The notes: generated from the letters alone by a model not told the origin. A stretch of 54,548 nt of DNA from Hormoscilla sp. GUM202 (GCA_005518205.2 RFFC02000021.1:74563-129110), one strand, 5' to 3'; shown: positions 1 to 9,440, counted from the first letter of the stretch. Made by a program: numbers and translations.

Positions 1-469
1 CTGATTTCTTCAATGGCCTCGGAGACCGTCGGGAACTCAAAATCATGGCGCTGCACCAGCCGTTGCTGAGTTCCCCGGGAGACGCTAATCCCCGTGAGCA
101 CCTTAAGATCTTCCGAGGCGTGCTCATAGGAAGAGTTTGCACTTAGCAATAAGCAACATTTCTCCAGATAGGGGCTCCACTGGCTATAGGGCTTTACCTC
201 AAAATAGGCCGCTTGTTTGGAGGTGATTGAAATCTTGCCCACAATGCTATTTAAAGCTCTGGCTCGTCCGGCAGTGGTACCACTGCTACTTTGGATAAAA
301 AAAGGGCAATCTCTGGACCGACGTATTGAAGCCACTGCCTGCGGATGGTGCCTTCTATCCCTGAGAGCGTTTTCAATTCCTCTGGAACAGTCGCTTGAGC
401 CTCCTCGTACAACAAGGCGGCCATGGCCAAGGCATAAGTTTGTATTTGAGCCAACTTCTCTCTATTCAT
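1..469 (-). pseudogene. ISKra4-like transposase, N-terminal part, cut by the window edge
   Basis: Read on the minus strand this is the front of an ISKra4-family-like transposase. A first ORF (251-469) gives about 72 residues ending in a TAA at 251-253. The reading then continues in another frame to the window edge with phrases such as ITSKQAAYFE, CCLLLSANSSYEHA and GTQQRLVQRHDFEFP. These match, in the same order, the corresponding region of the transposase at 35535-36594 (VTSKQAQRL, CSLLLTANESYAHA, STQHRLVHRSEFP). The N-terminal segment is out of frame with the rest in both copies, so it could be a programmed frameshift or shared decay. The C-terminal catalytic part lies outside the window. 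Confidence 0.7.
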
Positions 470-509
470 CGTTTCAGGGGGAACGTTTGTCTGGTATCTC
501 AGCCTAACA

Positions 510-1700
510 TCATCTCGTCAGTTGCTCGACTAAGCAAAAATACTCATTACCAAACTGGGATGCACCCTGGCGTTCCAGCAATGCTTGCTGGAAAACTCCA
601 GTTTCCCAATTTCTGAATGATTCATCTTCTAGTGCCTTAGCTGCTTCAGACTTATATCTGTCTAGGAGTGCAGAAACCGATAACCAATTCCCCAAGTTCA
701 TCATGCTAGCCTTAAAAGCATTCTTGACTTGCTCGACCCCCCCTCGCAGTCGTTCGATCGCAGCTTGGCGATCGCGATCTGCATTCTGGACCTCAGTTTC
801 TAGAGGTTGTGCCTGGGCTAATAAATTTTGTTTGAGCTGCTCCCTAATCGCCAAGAGCCTGGGTAAGCGGATATACTCTATTCCTGGCGATAAATTATCT
901 ACAATCCGATCCAAGTTTGATTCAAACAGGAGGATACCGCTTTGATTTGCTGCTGCAACATCTCCTTTCATTCTCGCTCTTAGGGCGGGCAAAGCGTCCA
1001 CGCGGTAAAGATTACTCATATTGTTAGGTAAATCGCCTCGCAATTCTCCAGCAAGGGAACGGGCACGACTGGCAACTTCCTTGCAATCTTCTATCTCCAA
1101 CAAGTTCATGAAGTTAAGCACAAAGATAGATGTGGTAATCCCGCGATTCATCAACCAATCCTGTAGTTTGCTGACTTCTCCTAGGGTGAACAGCTTGCGA
1201 GCATCGAGGACTTGAACTACAAGATCGACAGTTATTAGTTGGCTATAGACGAGATGATTCTGCGCTTCCATGTCGTCTGTTCCAGGCAAATCAATCAGTT
1301 CGACCCCCTTTGCTAGAAGACTGTGCGGACAGGAAACCTCAACAGAGACAACATCTTCGCGCATACAGCGATCGCCATCTAGCACGGCAAACTTTTTCAA
1401 TATATCTGTTCCATTCTCACATACTTCAGCACCGTCGTTTGTACGAACACAAGTTTTGATATTTTTGCCATACTTGACAACAATTGCCGTGCCTGTGGTA
1501 GGTCTCAGGGCAATTGGTAGAGCGCGATTTCCCAGCAGCGCATTTAGCAATGTAGACTTGCCGTGATTGAAGGGTGCAAAAACGGCTATGCGAAAGGCTG
1601 GGTTACCCAGATATTCACAAACAGCCTCTGCATCCGATCGCAATTCATCAGAATCGGTCAATTCCGATGCATACAAGATTCTTTCACAGATCGCGTTCAT
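510..1700 (-). CDS. Small dynamin-like GTPase (396 aa)
   Basis: Predicted dynamin-superfamily GTPase. The P-loop FNHGKST is near residues 44-50, a switch I threonine lies in RPTTGTA near 67-71, and the G3 motif DLPGTDD is near 137-143. The usual G4 (N/T)KxD is not obvious; LNFMN sits there at about 195-199, so nucleotide specificity may be unusual. The C-terminal half is helical with no clear hydrophobic paddle or membrane segment. It lies 79 bp downstream of the larger dynamin-like gene on the same strand. Bacterial dynamin-like proteins often occur as pairs that assemble together on membranes; by that precedent this would be the partner lacking its own membrane paddle. The partner role is inference. 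Confidence 0.85.
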   Translation of the reverse strand: MNAICERILYASELTDSDELRSDAEAVCEYLGNPAFRIAVFAPFNHGKSTLLNALLGNRALPIALRPTTGTAIVVKYGKNIKTCVRTNDGAEVCENGTDILKKFAVLDGDRCMREDVVSVEVSCPHSLLAKGVELIDLPGTDDMEAQNHLVYSQLITVDLVVQVLDARKLFTLGEVSKLQDWLMNRGITTSIFVLNFMNLLEIEDCKEVASRARSLAGELRGDLPNNMSNLYRVDALPALRARMKGDVAAANQSGILLFESNLDRIVDNLSPGIEYIRLPRLLAIREQLKQNLLAQAQPLETEVQNADRDRQAAIERLRGGVEQVKNAFKASMMNLGNWLSVSALLDRYKSEAAKALEDESFRNWETGVFQQALLERQGASQFGNEYFCLVEQLTR

Positions 1701-1779
1701 GGTTATTTTCCTCAGACAATTATTTGGGAGTTGGCTCTCTCAAATGGAAAGAACCAACTCATCTAGCAGAAAACCATCC

Positions 1780-3849
1780 TTAAACTTTCGACCCAATTAG
1801 TCCCTCGTAGCCAGATTCCATTGACTGCCATTGAGAGTAAATGTTATTTTCTAGTTCCTTGAGTCGCTTGATTTCCGCCTCGCGCTGAAACTCTTCCTTT
1901 TCCTTCTGTTCGACGAGCCGATCTAGCTCATCTCGGCGAGCTTGAATGTCTTCGTTCATGCGTTTGGATACTTCTGCCTCATATTCGTCAAAAATTTTCC
2001 TCACTTCCTGATAAACTTCCTTAGATAACTGAGCAGCCGCCTCCGGCAGTTTCTCCTTCATCTTTTCTTTGGTCATCTTAATGAACTTCCGGCGCAACAT
2101 CTCCATCTGTGTGGCTCCTGCTCCTGACATGAAAGCAACTATAGCAGCAGGACCGAGCACTATATCGAAGAATATAATCAAGACGGTATTTACAGCGATA
2201 AGGAGACCTACATTGGTCAGCAATCTCTTCCAATTAAAAGCCCCCAAACCAGCACCTGCCGCACCAGCATAATCTCCTAATAAAAACGCCATTGCTCCTG
2301 TTGCAAATCTCGCCCATCCGGGATATTTTTCTTCTGCACTTGCTGTCCCACTGATGTTGATGCTACCAGATAGCTTGAAGTCAATTGTGTCAGTTATATT
2401 ACCATAGAATACACTGTATCGATTTGCACTGACTGCTAACTGGGAAAAAGCCTCCTTGATGTCTCGTTCTACCCCCTTGCTCCACTCAGCCATTTTGTCA
2501 TTAGCGTACTTCTTAAAGTTTTCTTCCATGCCTTCCTTGAATTTTTCTCGCTGACCTTGCAAAAGAAACTTAAAGAAGTTTATATCCGGCATATACGGTT
2601 TGAAATCATTCTCAAATGTTTGATCCAGTTTAGACATATAGCTGTGGAGAGAGCCGGCGATCGCATCAGCACGAGTATCTCTCATTTGAGCAATTTCCTG
2701 CTTGAAGCTGTCCCGAATTTCCTCTAATTTGCGAAACTCTGGTTCGACAGATTTGATGCGTTTGCGCAGTTCAGTAACATCTTGGCCGAGCAAAGGAATG
2801 CGGCGATCGACAGCTTCATGTACGCGCTGATAGGTCTGTCGCATCAGGGTACGAGCTTGACGCAATTCCGAGACAGCCCTTTCTTTGGTCAGAAATCGTT
2901 CTAACGCACCGACAAACTTTGGTATGCCAGTACCATCAAGTGGTTTCCCCTTCAGGCTGTAGCGTAGTGCGTTCAATGCAGATGTCTCGAATACACGCTC
3001 GTCGTAGAGATCGCTTCCATCTATCTGACAATAATCACGCAGATTTGCAGTAAAGACTTGACGCTGCTCTTCCTCAACTTTCCTGACCTCTTCTGGATCG
3101 TCAGGGTCGAAAGCTGATTGCTGGAGTTCGTCCCAGCGGTTAATCAAGAAGAAAATGGTCAGCCCTCGATCTTTGAGATAGTTCTCCAGGTAGCGACGCT
3201 CTTCCATCGTGCAGGGTTTAGTGGCATTGAGAACGAATAAAATAGCGTGGCATTTATTGATGTAGCCAAGAGTCAACTGGTTGCGCTCGTCCGTGTCGTT
3301 TAGCCCGGGGCTGTCTACGATTTCAACACCATTCTGGAGCAATTTGAGAGGATACTCGACGACTGCATAACTCACGTCCGGGAAAGCATCTTTCTTTGAC
3401 TGCTCAAAGCGCTTGGCTTCCTTGGGATCGATAGTGTATTTGCGGCTGAATTGATCAAAACTTAGAGTTTCTGTCCGCTCGTCTTTGAAGTGAACTGTCA
3501 CTTTTCCCTCCGAACCGAACCGAAGGATTGTCAGAATTGCCGTACAGGGATTAACCGCTGTCGGCAGCAGCTTTTTGCCCAATAGCACATTGAGTAATGT
3601 ACTTTTGCCGTGCTTCATATCCCCCAGTACCATTAGGCGGAAGCGACCGTGTAGAAGATTGTTGCCAGTAATCTTTAAATCAAAAATTTCTTGGTTGAGT
3701 TTTAATTCGCCAGAAGCTTCTTTCCCTTCTAACTTTGCCTGTTCGAGGATCTCAGATGCGTAATTGAGATAATCCGCAAACTCCTGACGCTTCTGTGCAA
3801 CAGCGTGGAGGTTGTTAATCAAACTGTCAACTTCTGCTTTGTAGCTCAT
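1780..3849 (-). CDS. Bacterial dynamin-like protein with membrane paddle (689 aa)
   Basis: Large GTPase of the bacterial dynamin-like protein (BDLP) family. The P-loop GDMKHGKST is at residues 76-84, the switch I threonine is in NPCTAI near 103, then VDSPGLND (G3) and LINRWDE (G4). Long helical stretches follow, and a hydrophobic segment at about 535-585 (LLIAVNTVLIIFFDIVLG, then an Ala/Gly-rich turn) fits the lipid-inserting paddle. The C terminus is a charged coiled coil. At 689 residues it is close to the crystallised Nostoc punctiforme BDLP1. Expected function: GTP-driven membrane tubulation or remodelling. It lies between an M48 protease gene upstream and a smaller dynamin-like gene downstream, all on the minus strand. 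Confidence 0.92.
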   Translation of the reverse strand: MSYKAEVDSLINNLHAVAQKRQEFADYLNYASEILEQAKLEGKEASGELKLNQEIFDLKITGNNLLHGRFRLMVLGDMKHGKSTLLNVLLGKKLLPTAVNPCTAILTILRFGSEGKVTVHFKDERTETLSFDQFSRKYTIDPKEAKRFEQSKKDAFPDVSYAVVEYPLKLLQNGVEIVDSPGLNDTDERNQLTLGYINKCHAILFVLNATKPCTMEERRYLENYLKDRGLTIFFLINRWDELQQSAFDPDDPEEVRKVEEEQRQVFTANLRDYCQIDGSDLYDERVFETSALNALRYSLKGKPLDGTGIPKFVGALERFLTKERAVSELRQARTLMRQTYQRVHEAVDRRIPLLGQDVTELRKRIKSVEPEFRKLEEIRDSFKQEIAQMRDTRADAIAGSLHSYMSKLDQTFENDFKPYMPDINFFKFLLQGQREKFKEGMEENFKKYANDKMAEWSKGVERDIKEAFSQLAVSANRYSVFYGNITDTIDFKLSGSINISGTASAEEKYPGWARFATGAMAFLLGDYAGAAGAGLGAFNWKRLLTNVGLLIAVNTVLIIFFDIVLGPAAIVAFMSGAGATQMEMLRRKFIKMTKEKMKEKLPEAAAQLSKEVYQEVRKIFDEYEAEVSKRMNEDIQARRDELDRLVEQKEKEEFQREAEIKRLKELENNIYSQWQSMESGYEGLIGSKV

Positions 3850-4031
3850 GATTTTCTCTTTAGATTTAAGTAGTGGTGATCTGTCGATTAAGCGAAAGCT
3901 TAGATGGACAACTCTGTCGGGACTATGCCGTAGTTCAGCAACTGAATGTAGCGAACTAAGTGGTGTCCTCTGCCGATCGCCTCTGCTACAACTTCCGTAG
4001 CATTTGACAAACCGCGCCTACTGACCATTGC

Positions 4032-4838
4032 TCATAACTCTGGTGTATTCGCCACTCTCCACCCACTCGAGTAACTCGGCGGCACGCATGACCGAGATTG
4101 GTTCATAACCCCTATCACCTTTGCAATCTGGTCTAGAGTGCCGTAAGATTCAAACTCCCTTGCTTGCTTGATGAACTCATCTACGATAGTAGGGCTACTG
4201 TAGTATTTCTTAGGCAAACCTGCCATCTTCACTAAGACACTTGCAGCCACTTCCGGTTGTTGGCAAGCAAGCAGGCCCGATCGATCGGCGGTAAGCTCCG
4301 ACATGCGCCTCCAGTTGAGTAAAGCCATCTCTACTCCTACTGTAATTAAGGAACCAATTCCCAAGGTTGCCCTCCCAACCAAGTTAGCAATGGTAGGTAA
4401 GCATGAAGCTGTCTGATAATATAAAACGTGCTGACTTTTGATATGCCCTAACTCGTGGGCTATGACGAACATCAGTTCTTCAGGAGAAAGCAACTCAGCA
4501 CATTCTGAACTCAGAACAATGATACTTTTCTCCACACCTGCCGTGACAGCATTAATACCATAACTATCTTGATGAAAGTACAACTCCGGTTGGCGGTCGA
4601 TTGACAGGATCTCGCAAGCTTCTTGCAGCACCTCATATACTTCAGGAGCATTATTACTATTCACCTTCAGACCGCTTCCCGTGTAATGAATTCTTAGCAA
4701 TCGATCGAAGCTAATCTCATTAAGCTTTCTGATGATAGCTGTGAACCCAGGCATTTCCTCAAGTGTATTACGAGCCGATTTGTCCCAAGGATGTTCGTAA
4801 TTTTCAATCTTGAGGAAGTTAATTTTCCTTCTGTCCAT
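4032..4838 (-). CDS. M48-family zinc metalloprotease, C terminus frameshifted
   Basis: Zinc metallopeptidase of the M48 (Ste24/HtpX-like) type. The HELGH motif is at residues 128-132, with the third ligand in MSELTADRSG near E181. Hydrophobic stretches on either side of about residues 145-175 suggest membrane association. The last 20-odd residues (after VMNQS) are out of frame. In another frame the DNA at 4018-4095 encodes VMRAAELLEWVESGEY and ends at a TAG at 4018, the expected family ending, so about seven bases seem to be lost near 4094. The catalytic core is intact. It is the first gene of the minus-strand cluster leading into the two dynamin-like genes, which suggests a shared membrane-maintenance task (inference). 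Confidence 0.82.
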   Translation of the reverse strand: MDRRKINFLKIENYEHPWDKSARNTLEEMPGFTAIIRKLNEISFDRLLRIHYTGSGLKVNSNNAPEVYEVLQEACEILSIDRQPELYFHQDSYGINAVTAGVEKSIIVLSSECAELLSPEELMFVIAHELGHIKSQHVLYYQTASCLPTIANLVGRATLGIGSLITVGVEMALLNWRRMSELTADRSGLLACQQPEVAASVLVKMAGLPKKYYSSPTIVDEFIKQAREFESYGTLDQIAKVIGVMNQSRSCVPPSYSSGWRVANTPEL

Positions 4839-4891
4839 AACTTACGATCGCCATAAATCTTGCCATAATCCCGGTCAGAGTTGATTGTCAC

Positions 4892-5429
4892 CTCTATACT
4901 CGATCTCGCTCATCATTAACTTTGGCGATAAATCGACTACTTTTTAACAAAACTTAGCAATATCCCTCCCGAAAACCTGCGCCTCAGCCCAAAGGCTTCA
5001 TGCACCAGACCCCACTGGCGAAACTGCCCCGAGAGAACTTGGTGTGAGTGGCATTGACTCACGACTTCCTTACGCTATCACTCTACTCTCTAACTTGGGT
5101 AGTAAAAAAGCTATTTGTAACAATACTTAATACTTTTCCTCCCGAAAGCCTTCCTCCTGTGCAAACCTAGACAAGAAAGCCCTGGCGAAGCATCACCGGT
5201 TCCGCCAAGGTGATATTCCCTTACCTCAAGCAAATGCTTGAGGCTCTAACTATGTCTCATGAAAAAACCGCGCTTTTGTTTTCAATCGCAACAAATCTTT
5301 ACATCGATCGCCTTCCAGACCGGTCCTGCAGGAGAGGGAAAGGAAACCAATGGGAAGCGATCGCGCGATCAGGGCTGACTGAGAACCAGCAGCAACAGAA
5401 TCAATAAAGTAATCCCATCATCAAGACCA
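4892..5429. other. Intergenic region without a recognised gene
   Basis: Between the divergent M48 protease gene and the HTH ORF. It contains two related phrases built around CTCCCGAAA (about 4966 and 5139), the second inside an AT-rich stretch, and GCGATCGC-type HIP1 sites. A 65-codon ORF at 5210-5407 has no recognisable domain and I do not call it a gene. No tRNA-like fold was found by eye. Confidence 0.4.
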
Positions 5430-5675
5430 ATGTTACCCACATTATCCCATAAATTCCTCGTGCAGATGGCACACCTTCACCAGCTCACACCGGAACAGGA
5501 GCAAGTCTTCCTCTTAAAATTCGCAGAGCACAAGCGATATCAAGAAATTGCCAGGGAACTGGGCATCTCCAAAGAAGCTTGTCTCAAGCGCATGGGAGCC
5601 ATCTACGAGAAATTCGGCATAGAAGGCGATACCAGGCAAATTACCGGATTTTATGCAAGAGGTACTACGAATTGA
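5430..5675 (+). CDS. Small HTH protein (81 aa), possible orphan sensor module
   Basis: Encodes a short protein with a sigma/LuxR-like helix-turn-helix: LTPEQEQVFLLKFAEHK, then the predicted HTH around YQEIARELGISKEACLKRM, then IYEKFGI. This kind of HTH module occurs at the N terminus of large cyanobacterial signalling proteins, so the ORF is either a stand-alone regulator or the surviving head of a larger gene. It ends 11 bp inside the convergent wecB gene. The ATG at 5430 has no strong Shine-Dalgarno sequence. The HTH assignment is good; the role is unknown. Confidence 0.55.
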   Translation: MLPTLSHKFLVQMAHLHQLTPEQEQVFLLKFAEHKRYQEIARELGISKEACLKRMGAIYEKFGIEGDTRQITGFYARGTTN

Positions 5676-6783
5676 TTAAATAATTCTCGACAATTTGTAA
5701 TATCCTTTCGGCCGCATGACCGTCACCAAAAGGATTGATCGCCGTGGCCATTTGCTCGTAAGCAGCCCGATCGCCCAATAACTCAGCCGCAGCGGTAAAA
5801 ATATCCGTAGAGTCAGTACCAACCAGGGAAGCCGTCCCAGCGGCGATCGCCTCAGGTCTTTCCGTAGTCTTGCGCAAAACGAGGACAGGCTTACCCAGAC
5901 TAGGAGCTTCCTCCTGCAAACCGCCAGAATCAGTCAACAGCAGATAGCAGCGAGAAATCGCTCCCGCCAAGGTAGCATAATCCAGAGGCTCAGTCAAAAA
6001 CACCCGATCGTGCCCGGACAGAAGGCCCTGTAGGGGAGAACGGACCCGAGGATTAAGGTGTAGAGGTAACAACAAAGCCGTATCCCGAAAGCGGTCCAAA
6101 ACTTGCAGAAAACCCTTAGCAATATGCTCCAGAGGCGTACCCCAATTTTCCCGCCGGTGAACAGTAGCCAACAATACCCGAAACCGACTCCAATCTAAAC
6201 CAGGAATCTGGCATTCTGGCCAGTCATGTGCCACCATTAGCAAAGCATCAATGACAGTATTACCAGTTTGATGAATTTCCCCCAGCACCCCAGAACGGCG
6301 CAAATGGGCCACAGCAGTAGCAGTAGGAGCAAAATGCAACTGAGTCACCTGGGAAATCAGCCGCCGGTTAGCCTCCTCCGGGAAAGGATTAAACAGATCG
6401 TCAGTACGCAAACCCGCTTCCACATGTCCCACCGGAATTTGAAGATAGAAAGCCGCCAGGGCCGCCGCCAAAGCCGTCGTCGTATCCCCCTGCACCAAAA
6501 CTATCTGTAGCGCCAGTTTATTAAATATTTCCTCCAACCCCTGCAAACTTCGACAAGTAATATCCGTCAGGGATTGCATCCGCCGCATAATATCCAGATC
6601 CTCATCAGCGCAGATACCAAACAATTGCATCACTTGCGCGACCATCTCTCGATGCTGACCCGTCAAAATCACCCGCGTATCAAAAGCAGGAGACTGGCGG
6701 AACAGCCGAATCACCGGTGCAAGTTTAATCGCTTCAGGACGAGTGCCCAAAGTAATGCCAACTCGGACAGGAAACTGTGACAT
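5665..6783 (-). CDS. wecB: UDP-N-acetylglucosamine 2-epimerase (non-hydrolysing)
   Basis: Interconverts UDP-GlcNAc and UDP-ManNAc for surface polysaccharide synthesis, in the cytoplasm. The sequence has the full set of family motifs in order: GTRPEAIKLAPVI at the N terminus, QGDTTTALAAA, HVEAGLRT, FPEEANRRLI, TGNTVIDAL, TVHRRENWG, then DSGGLQEEAPSLGKPVLVLR and TERPEA in the nucleotide-binding C-terminal Rossmann half. The length of 372 residues is normal. The ATG at 6783 starts directly on the conserved N terminus. Upstream (6850-7060) is hairpin-repeat DNA. No linked glycosyltransferases are visible. Confidence 0.93.
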   Translation of the reverse strand: MSQFPVRVGITLGTRPEAIKLAPVIRLFRQSPAFDTRVILTGQHREMVAQVMQLFGICADEDLDIMRRMQSLTDITCRSLQGLEEIFNKLALQIVLVQGDTTTALAAALAAFYLQIPVGHVEAGLRTDDLFNPFPEEANRRLISQVTQLHFAPTATAVAHLRRSGVLGEIHQTGNTVIDALLMVAHDWPECQIPGLDWSRFRVLLATVHRRENWGTPLEHIAKGFLQVLDRFRDTALLLPLHLNPRVRSPLQGLLSGHDRVFLTEPLDYATLAGAISRCYLLLTDSGGLQEEAPSLGKPVLVLRKTTERPEAIAAGTASLVGTDSTDIFTAAAELLGDRAAYEQMATAINPFGDGHAAERILQIVENYLINS

Positions 6784-6849
6784 AGAATTGAACAGAAGTG
6801 AGAAACCTGGATTTATCCTAAGACCTTCGGCCCAACCCCAAGCAAATAT

Positions 6850-7062
6850 AGCCCAAAACCGTTCGCGTAGCGTCTTCGCAGACGAATCGCAAGCAGCCAG
6901 TGCAAGCGAATCCTAAAATATACGGGCAATGCTAGCCAAAAGCCATGCTAGCCTTGGCAAAGAGATCTACGCAGCGTCAAGTACACAATGTCTCCTGGGA
7001 AATCGATGTCTCCTGGGAGCGCTAGAAGCACTACCCAAGAGACACCGATTGCTCAAAAGTTG
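6850..7062. repeat. Cluster of hairpin repeats between wecB and pilT
   Basis: A mosaic of short palindromic units. One at about 6983-7047 has outer arms of the GATGTCTCCTGGGAG / CCCAAGAGACACCGAT type, with a second partial copy in front. GCTAGC-containing units lie at about 6925-6955. The same arm sequence recurs at 21144-21291 and 42746-42786. Several ORFs can be read through this DNA in both directions, but they translate repeat sequence only. Confidence 0.6.
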
Positions 7063-7064
7063 CC

Positions 7065-8613
7065 ATGACACAATCACAACAACGCCCACCAGCTTCCCGT
7101 CCACCAGATCCACCAGGTCCGCCCCGCGTACCGCCCACACCTTTCGTTTCCGGAGACTTTCGTTTCCGGAGACTTTCGCGTCCGGAGACTTTCGCGTCCG
7201 GAGACACCCACCCATGTCGTGCGCGGGAGCGACACGACAGGGTGGGTGCTCCTGGACGCGACCCACCCATGTCGTGCGCGGGAGCGACACGACAGGGTGG
7301 GCGAAGAGGAAACGACCCACCCATGTCGTGCGCGGGAGCGACACGACAGGGTGGGCGTCTCCGGAAACGACCCACCCAAAGCACGGGCCAACCCCAATAG
7401 GGGAAATAGCGCAGATCAAACCATGCAAATGCCTTCGCAGCAAGCAAAGAGGAGGCCAATGCCAGGAGCGTCAGGTGCTGGTCAGACAAAAGCACCCAAA
7501 GCAGCGCAACCTGCGGCACCAGCAGCCCCTAAAGGTCCAAGCCCCTCCGTGGGAAACCCCACTCTAGAAGCGCTCGTCAGCAGAGCGAATGACGAGGGAG
7601 TCTCTGACATTCATCTGGGAGTAAACGAAACTCCCCGCTACCGCCAACGTGGTGACATCACCACGCTAGAAGAGTATCCAGTCACAGACCTAAATACCTT
7701 CATCAGCTGGATGCACGAATGCATGACCGACGAGGAAATCCGCCAATTTCAGAACCACCTAGACTTTGACGGTGCCTATGACTTTGGCTTTGTACGCATT
7801 CGGATCAACGTGTTCGACTCCCTCGCCGGTCCAGCGATGGTGTTGCGACTCATCGATCCAAACCCTAGAACAACTCAACGCACCAGAAGTCTTCAAAGAC
7901 ATCTGTTATTACAACAAAGGACTGATCTTGGTCACGGGACCGACGGGTTCTGGGAAGTCCACCACAATGGCCGCGATGATTGATTACATGAACCGGAATA
8001 TAGCGCATCACATCATCACCATTGAGGAGCCGGTAGAATTCGTTCATAAGAGTCAAAAAGCTCTCATCAAGCACCGGGAAGTAGGCAGGCACACCCTGGA
8101 ATTTAAGAACGCTCTCAAAGCTGCCTTGCGGGAGGATCCTGATGTTATACTAGTCGGGGAAATTCGGGACCAAGAGACCATGAATATCGCCCTGAAAGCA
8201 GCTTCCACAGGTCACTTGGTGATCGGAACCATGCACACCAACAGCGCCGTGAAAACCATCGAGCGAGTTATGGGGATGTTCAAACCAGAAGAACAGCCAG
8301 CTTTCCGAATTGCTCTATCGGAATCCTTGGTGGCGATCGTAGCTCAAGGTTTGTGCAAGACTACAGACGGCAAGCGTGCAGCCTTCCACGACATCCCGAT
8401 CGCCACTGACGCAGTTAAAGAATACGTTGTCAAGGGTCAGTTAGACGAAATTACTCAAATCATGCTCCGATCGGAGTTTGAAGGGAAGGCATGACAACCA
8501 TGAACAAAGCCTTGTACAACCTTTATCAAGAAGGTCGGATCACCGAAGAAACAGCCCTAGACAAATCCCAAACTCCCAATGAAATGGCACAGTTCCTCCG
8601 AGGTCGGATATAG
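7065..8613 (+). pseudogene. pilT: PilT-like type IV pilus retraction ATPase, frameshifted
   Basis: Hexameric pilus retraction ATPase relative. The ATG at 7065 opens a proline-rich N terminus. The ATPase then reads across three frames: VSDIHLGVNETPRYRQRGD (frame used to about 7860), then LTLEQLNAPEVF-type sequence, Walker A GPTGSGKST near 7937, the IIRE/AIRE-type segment IALKAASTGHLVIGTMHTN and Walker B VILVGEIRD. A third shift near 8484 restores the tail MNKALYNLYQEGRITEE and stop at 8611-8613. Between 7141 and 7375 the N terminus holds palindromic repeats that are mostly open in all frames. Apart from the shifts it looks complete, so sequence error is possible. A KaiB-domain gene follows. 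Confidence 0.8.
7141..7375. repeat. Triple palindromic repeat array inside the pilT N terminus
   Basis: Starts with four tandem CGGAGACTTTCG-type units (7141-7200). Three near-identical hairpins follow, with arms CCCACCCATGTCGTGCGC and GCGACACGACAGGGTGGG, at about 7206-7253, 7262-7302 and 7316-7355, separated by CGACC-type linkers. The same hairpin occurs once each at 26581-26648 and 34188-34255. No stop occurs in the pilT N-terminal frame until 7400. Confidence 0.85.
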
Positions 8614-8658
8614 AAAATAGCTAATAGCTAATATAAAATGGCGAAAGGGGAATGGGGC

Positions 8659-8697
8659 AATTCTCAATTCTCAATTCTCAATTCTCAATTCTCAATT
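8659..8697. repeat. Heptanucleotide tandem repeat (AATTCTC)n
   Basis: Five copies of the 7-bp unit AATTCTC plus a partial unit, between pilT and the KaiB-domain gene. Heptameric short tandem repeats of this kind are well known in filamentous cyanobacteria. It lies just upstream of the start at 8712. Confidence 0.9.
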
Positions 8698-8711
8698 AGC
8701 AATCAACAAAG

Positions 8712-9440
8712 TTGGCAGAAATATTCAAGGGAATTGCCCTATTTACACCAGGGGGAGATTTAATTTATTGCATCGACAAAAACAAGCAAAGTCGATGGCA
8801 TTTAGATCTCTGTGCCGCACTGCAAGAAATGCTAGGTTTGTCAGAATCCCCCCACTTTTTGGTGCCAGGATACACAGCAACGATCGATCGATGGTTAGAC
8901 CCCCAAACGCAGCAAGTGAGATCTGTTGCGGAAGCATATCCGCCAGTTTTGCGGTATCAAGCATTGCTGAATGCAGTTTTTCACACAGGTAATATAGAGT
9001 GGCAAGCAGCATCTTGGCAAGAGGGGTTGTGCGATCCGAGAGTATTGGCAACCTATCGGACTCTGTTTCCCCAACTCTGGGAAGAGCATGACTTAATAGT
9101 GCATTGGGAAAAGACAGGTACTCACTGGGAAAAGACTACTTCTGACATGCCGACGAGACCAGAAACGCCAGGATATGTAATGCGGCTGTTTGTTTCTGGT
9201 AACAATGTTGCCACCGAGCGTACACTCAAGAGTTTACACGAAATTTTAGAGCAGTCTCTGAGACATCCTTACACCCTAAAAGTGATCGATGTTATCAAAT
9301 ATCCCGAGCAAGCAGAGGCCGATCGGGTTTCAGCCACACCTACCCTAGTCAAAGTATGGCCCCGACCAATACGCAGAATTGTAGGTGATTTGGATAATGT
9401 AGACAAACTGCTACAGGTGCTGAGTAGTTTAGAAATATAA
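8712..9440 (+). CDS. KaiB-domain protein (242 aa)
   Basis: The C-terminal third (from about residue 158) is a KaiB/SasA-N type thioredoxin-like domain: YVMRLFVSGNNVATERT, then LKVIDVIKYPEQAEADRV and ATPTLVKVWPRPIRRIVGD, typical of the KaiB fold. The first 150 residues form a separate domain (MAEIFKGIALFTPGGDLIYC) that I do not recognise; it is not the short classical clock KaiB. The start is a TTG at 8712, chosen because the conserved-looking N terminus begins there. It lies about 100 bp downstream of pilT on the same strand. A signalling role through KaiB-like partner binding is inference. Confidence 0.8.
   Translation: MAEIFKGIALFTPGGDLIYCIDKNKQSRWHLDLCAALQEMLGLSESPHFLVPGYTATIDRWLDPQTQQVRSVAEAYPPVLRYQALLNAVFHTGNIEWQAASWQEGLCDPRVLATYRTLFPQLWEEHDLIVHWEKTGTHWEKTTSDMPTRPETPGYVMRLFVSGNNVATERTLKSLHEILEQSLRHPYTLKVIDVIKYPEQAEADRVSATPTLVKVWPRPIRRIVGDLDNVDKLLQVLSSLEI

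Noticed and set aside
6929-7567. Overlapping long ORFs on both strands (212, 158, 162 and 107 codons)
   Set aside because: They translate the palindromic array; palindromes lacking stops stay open on both strands. Only the pilT start at 7065 has a plausible biological reading.
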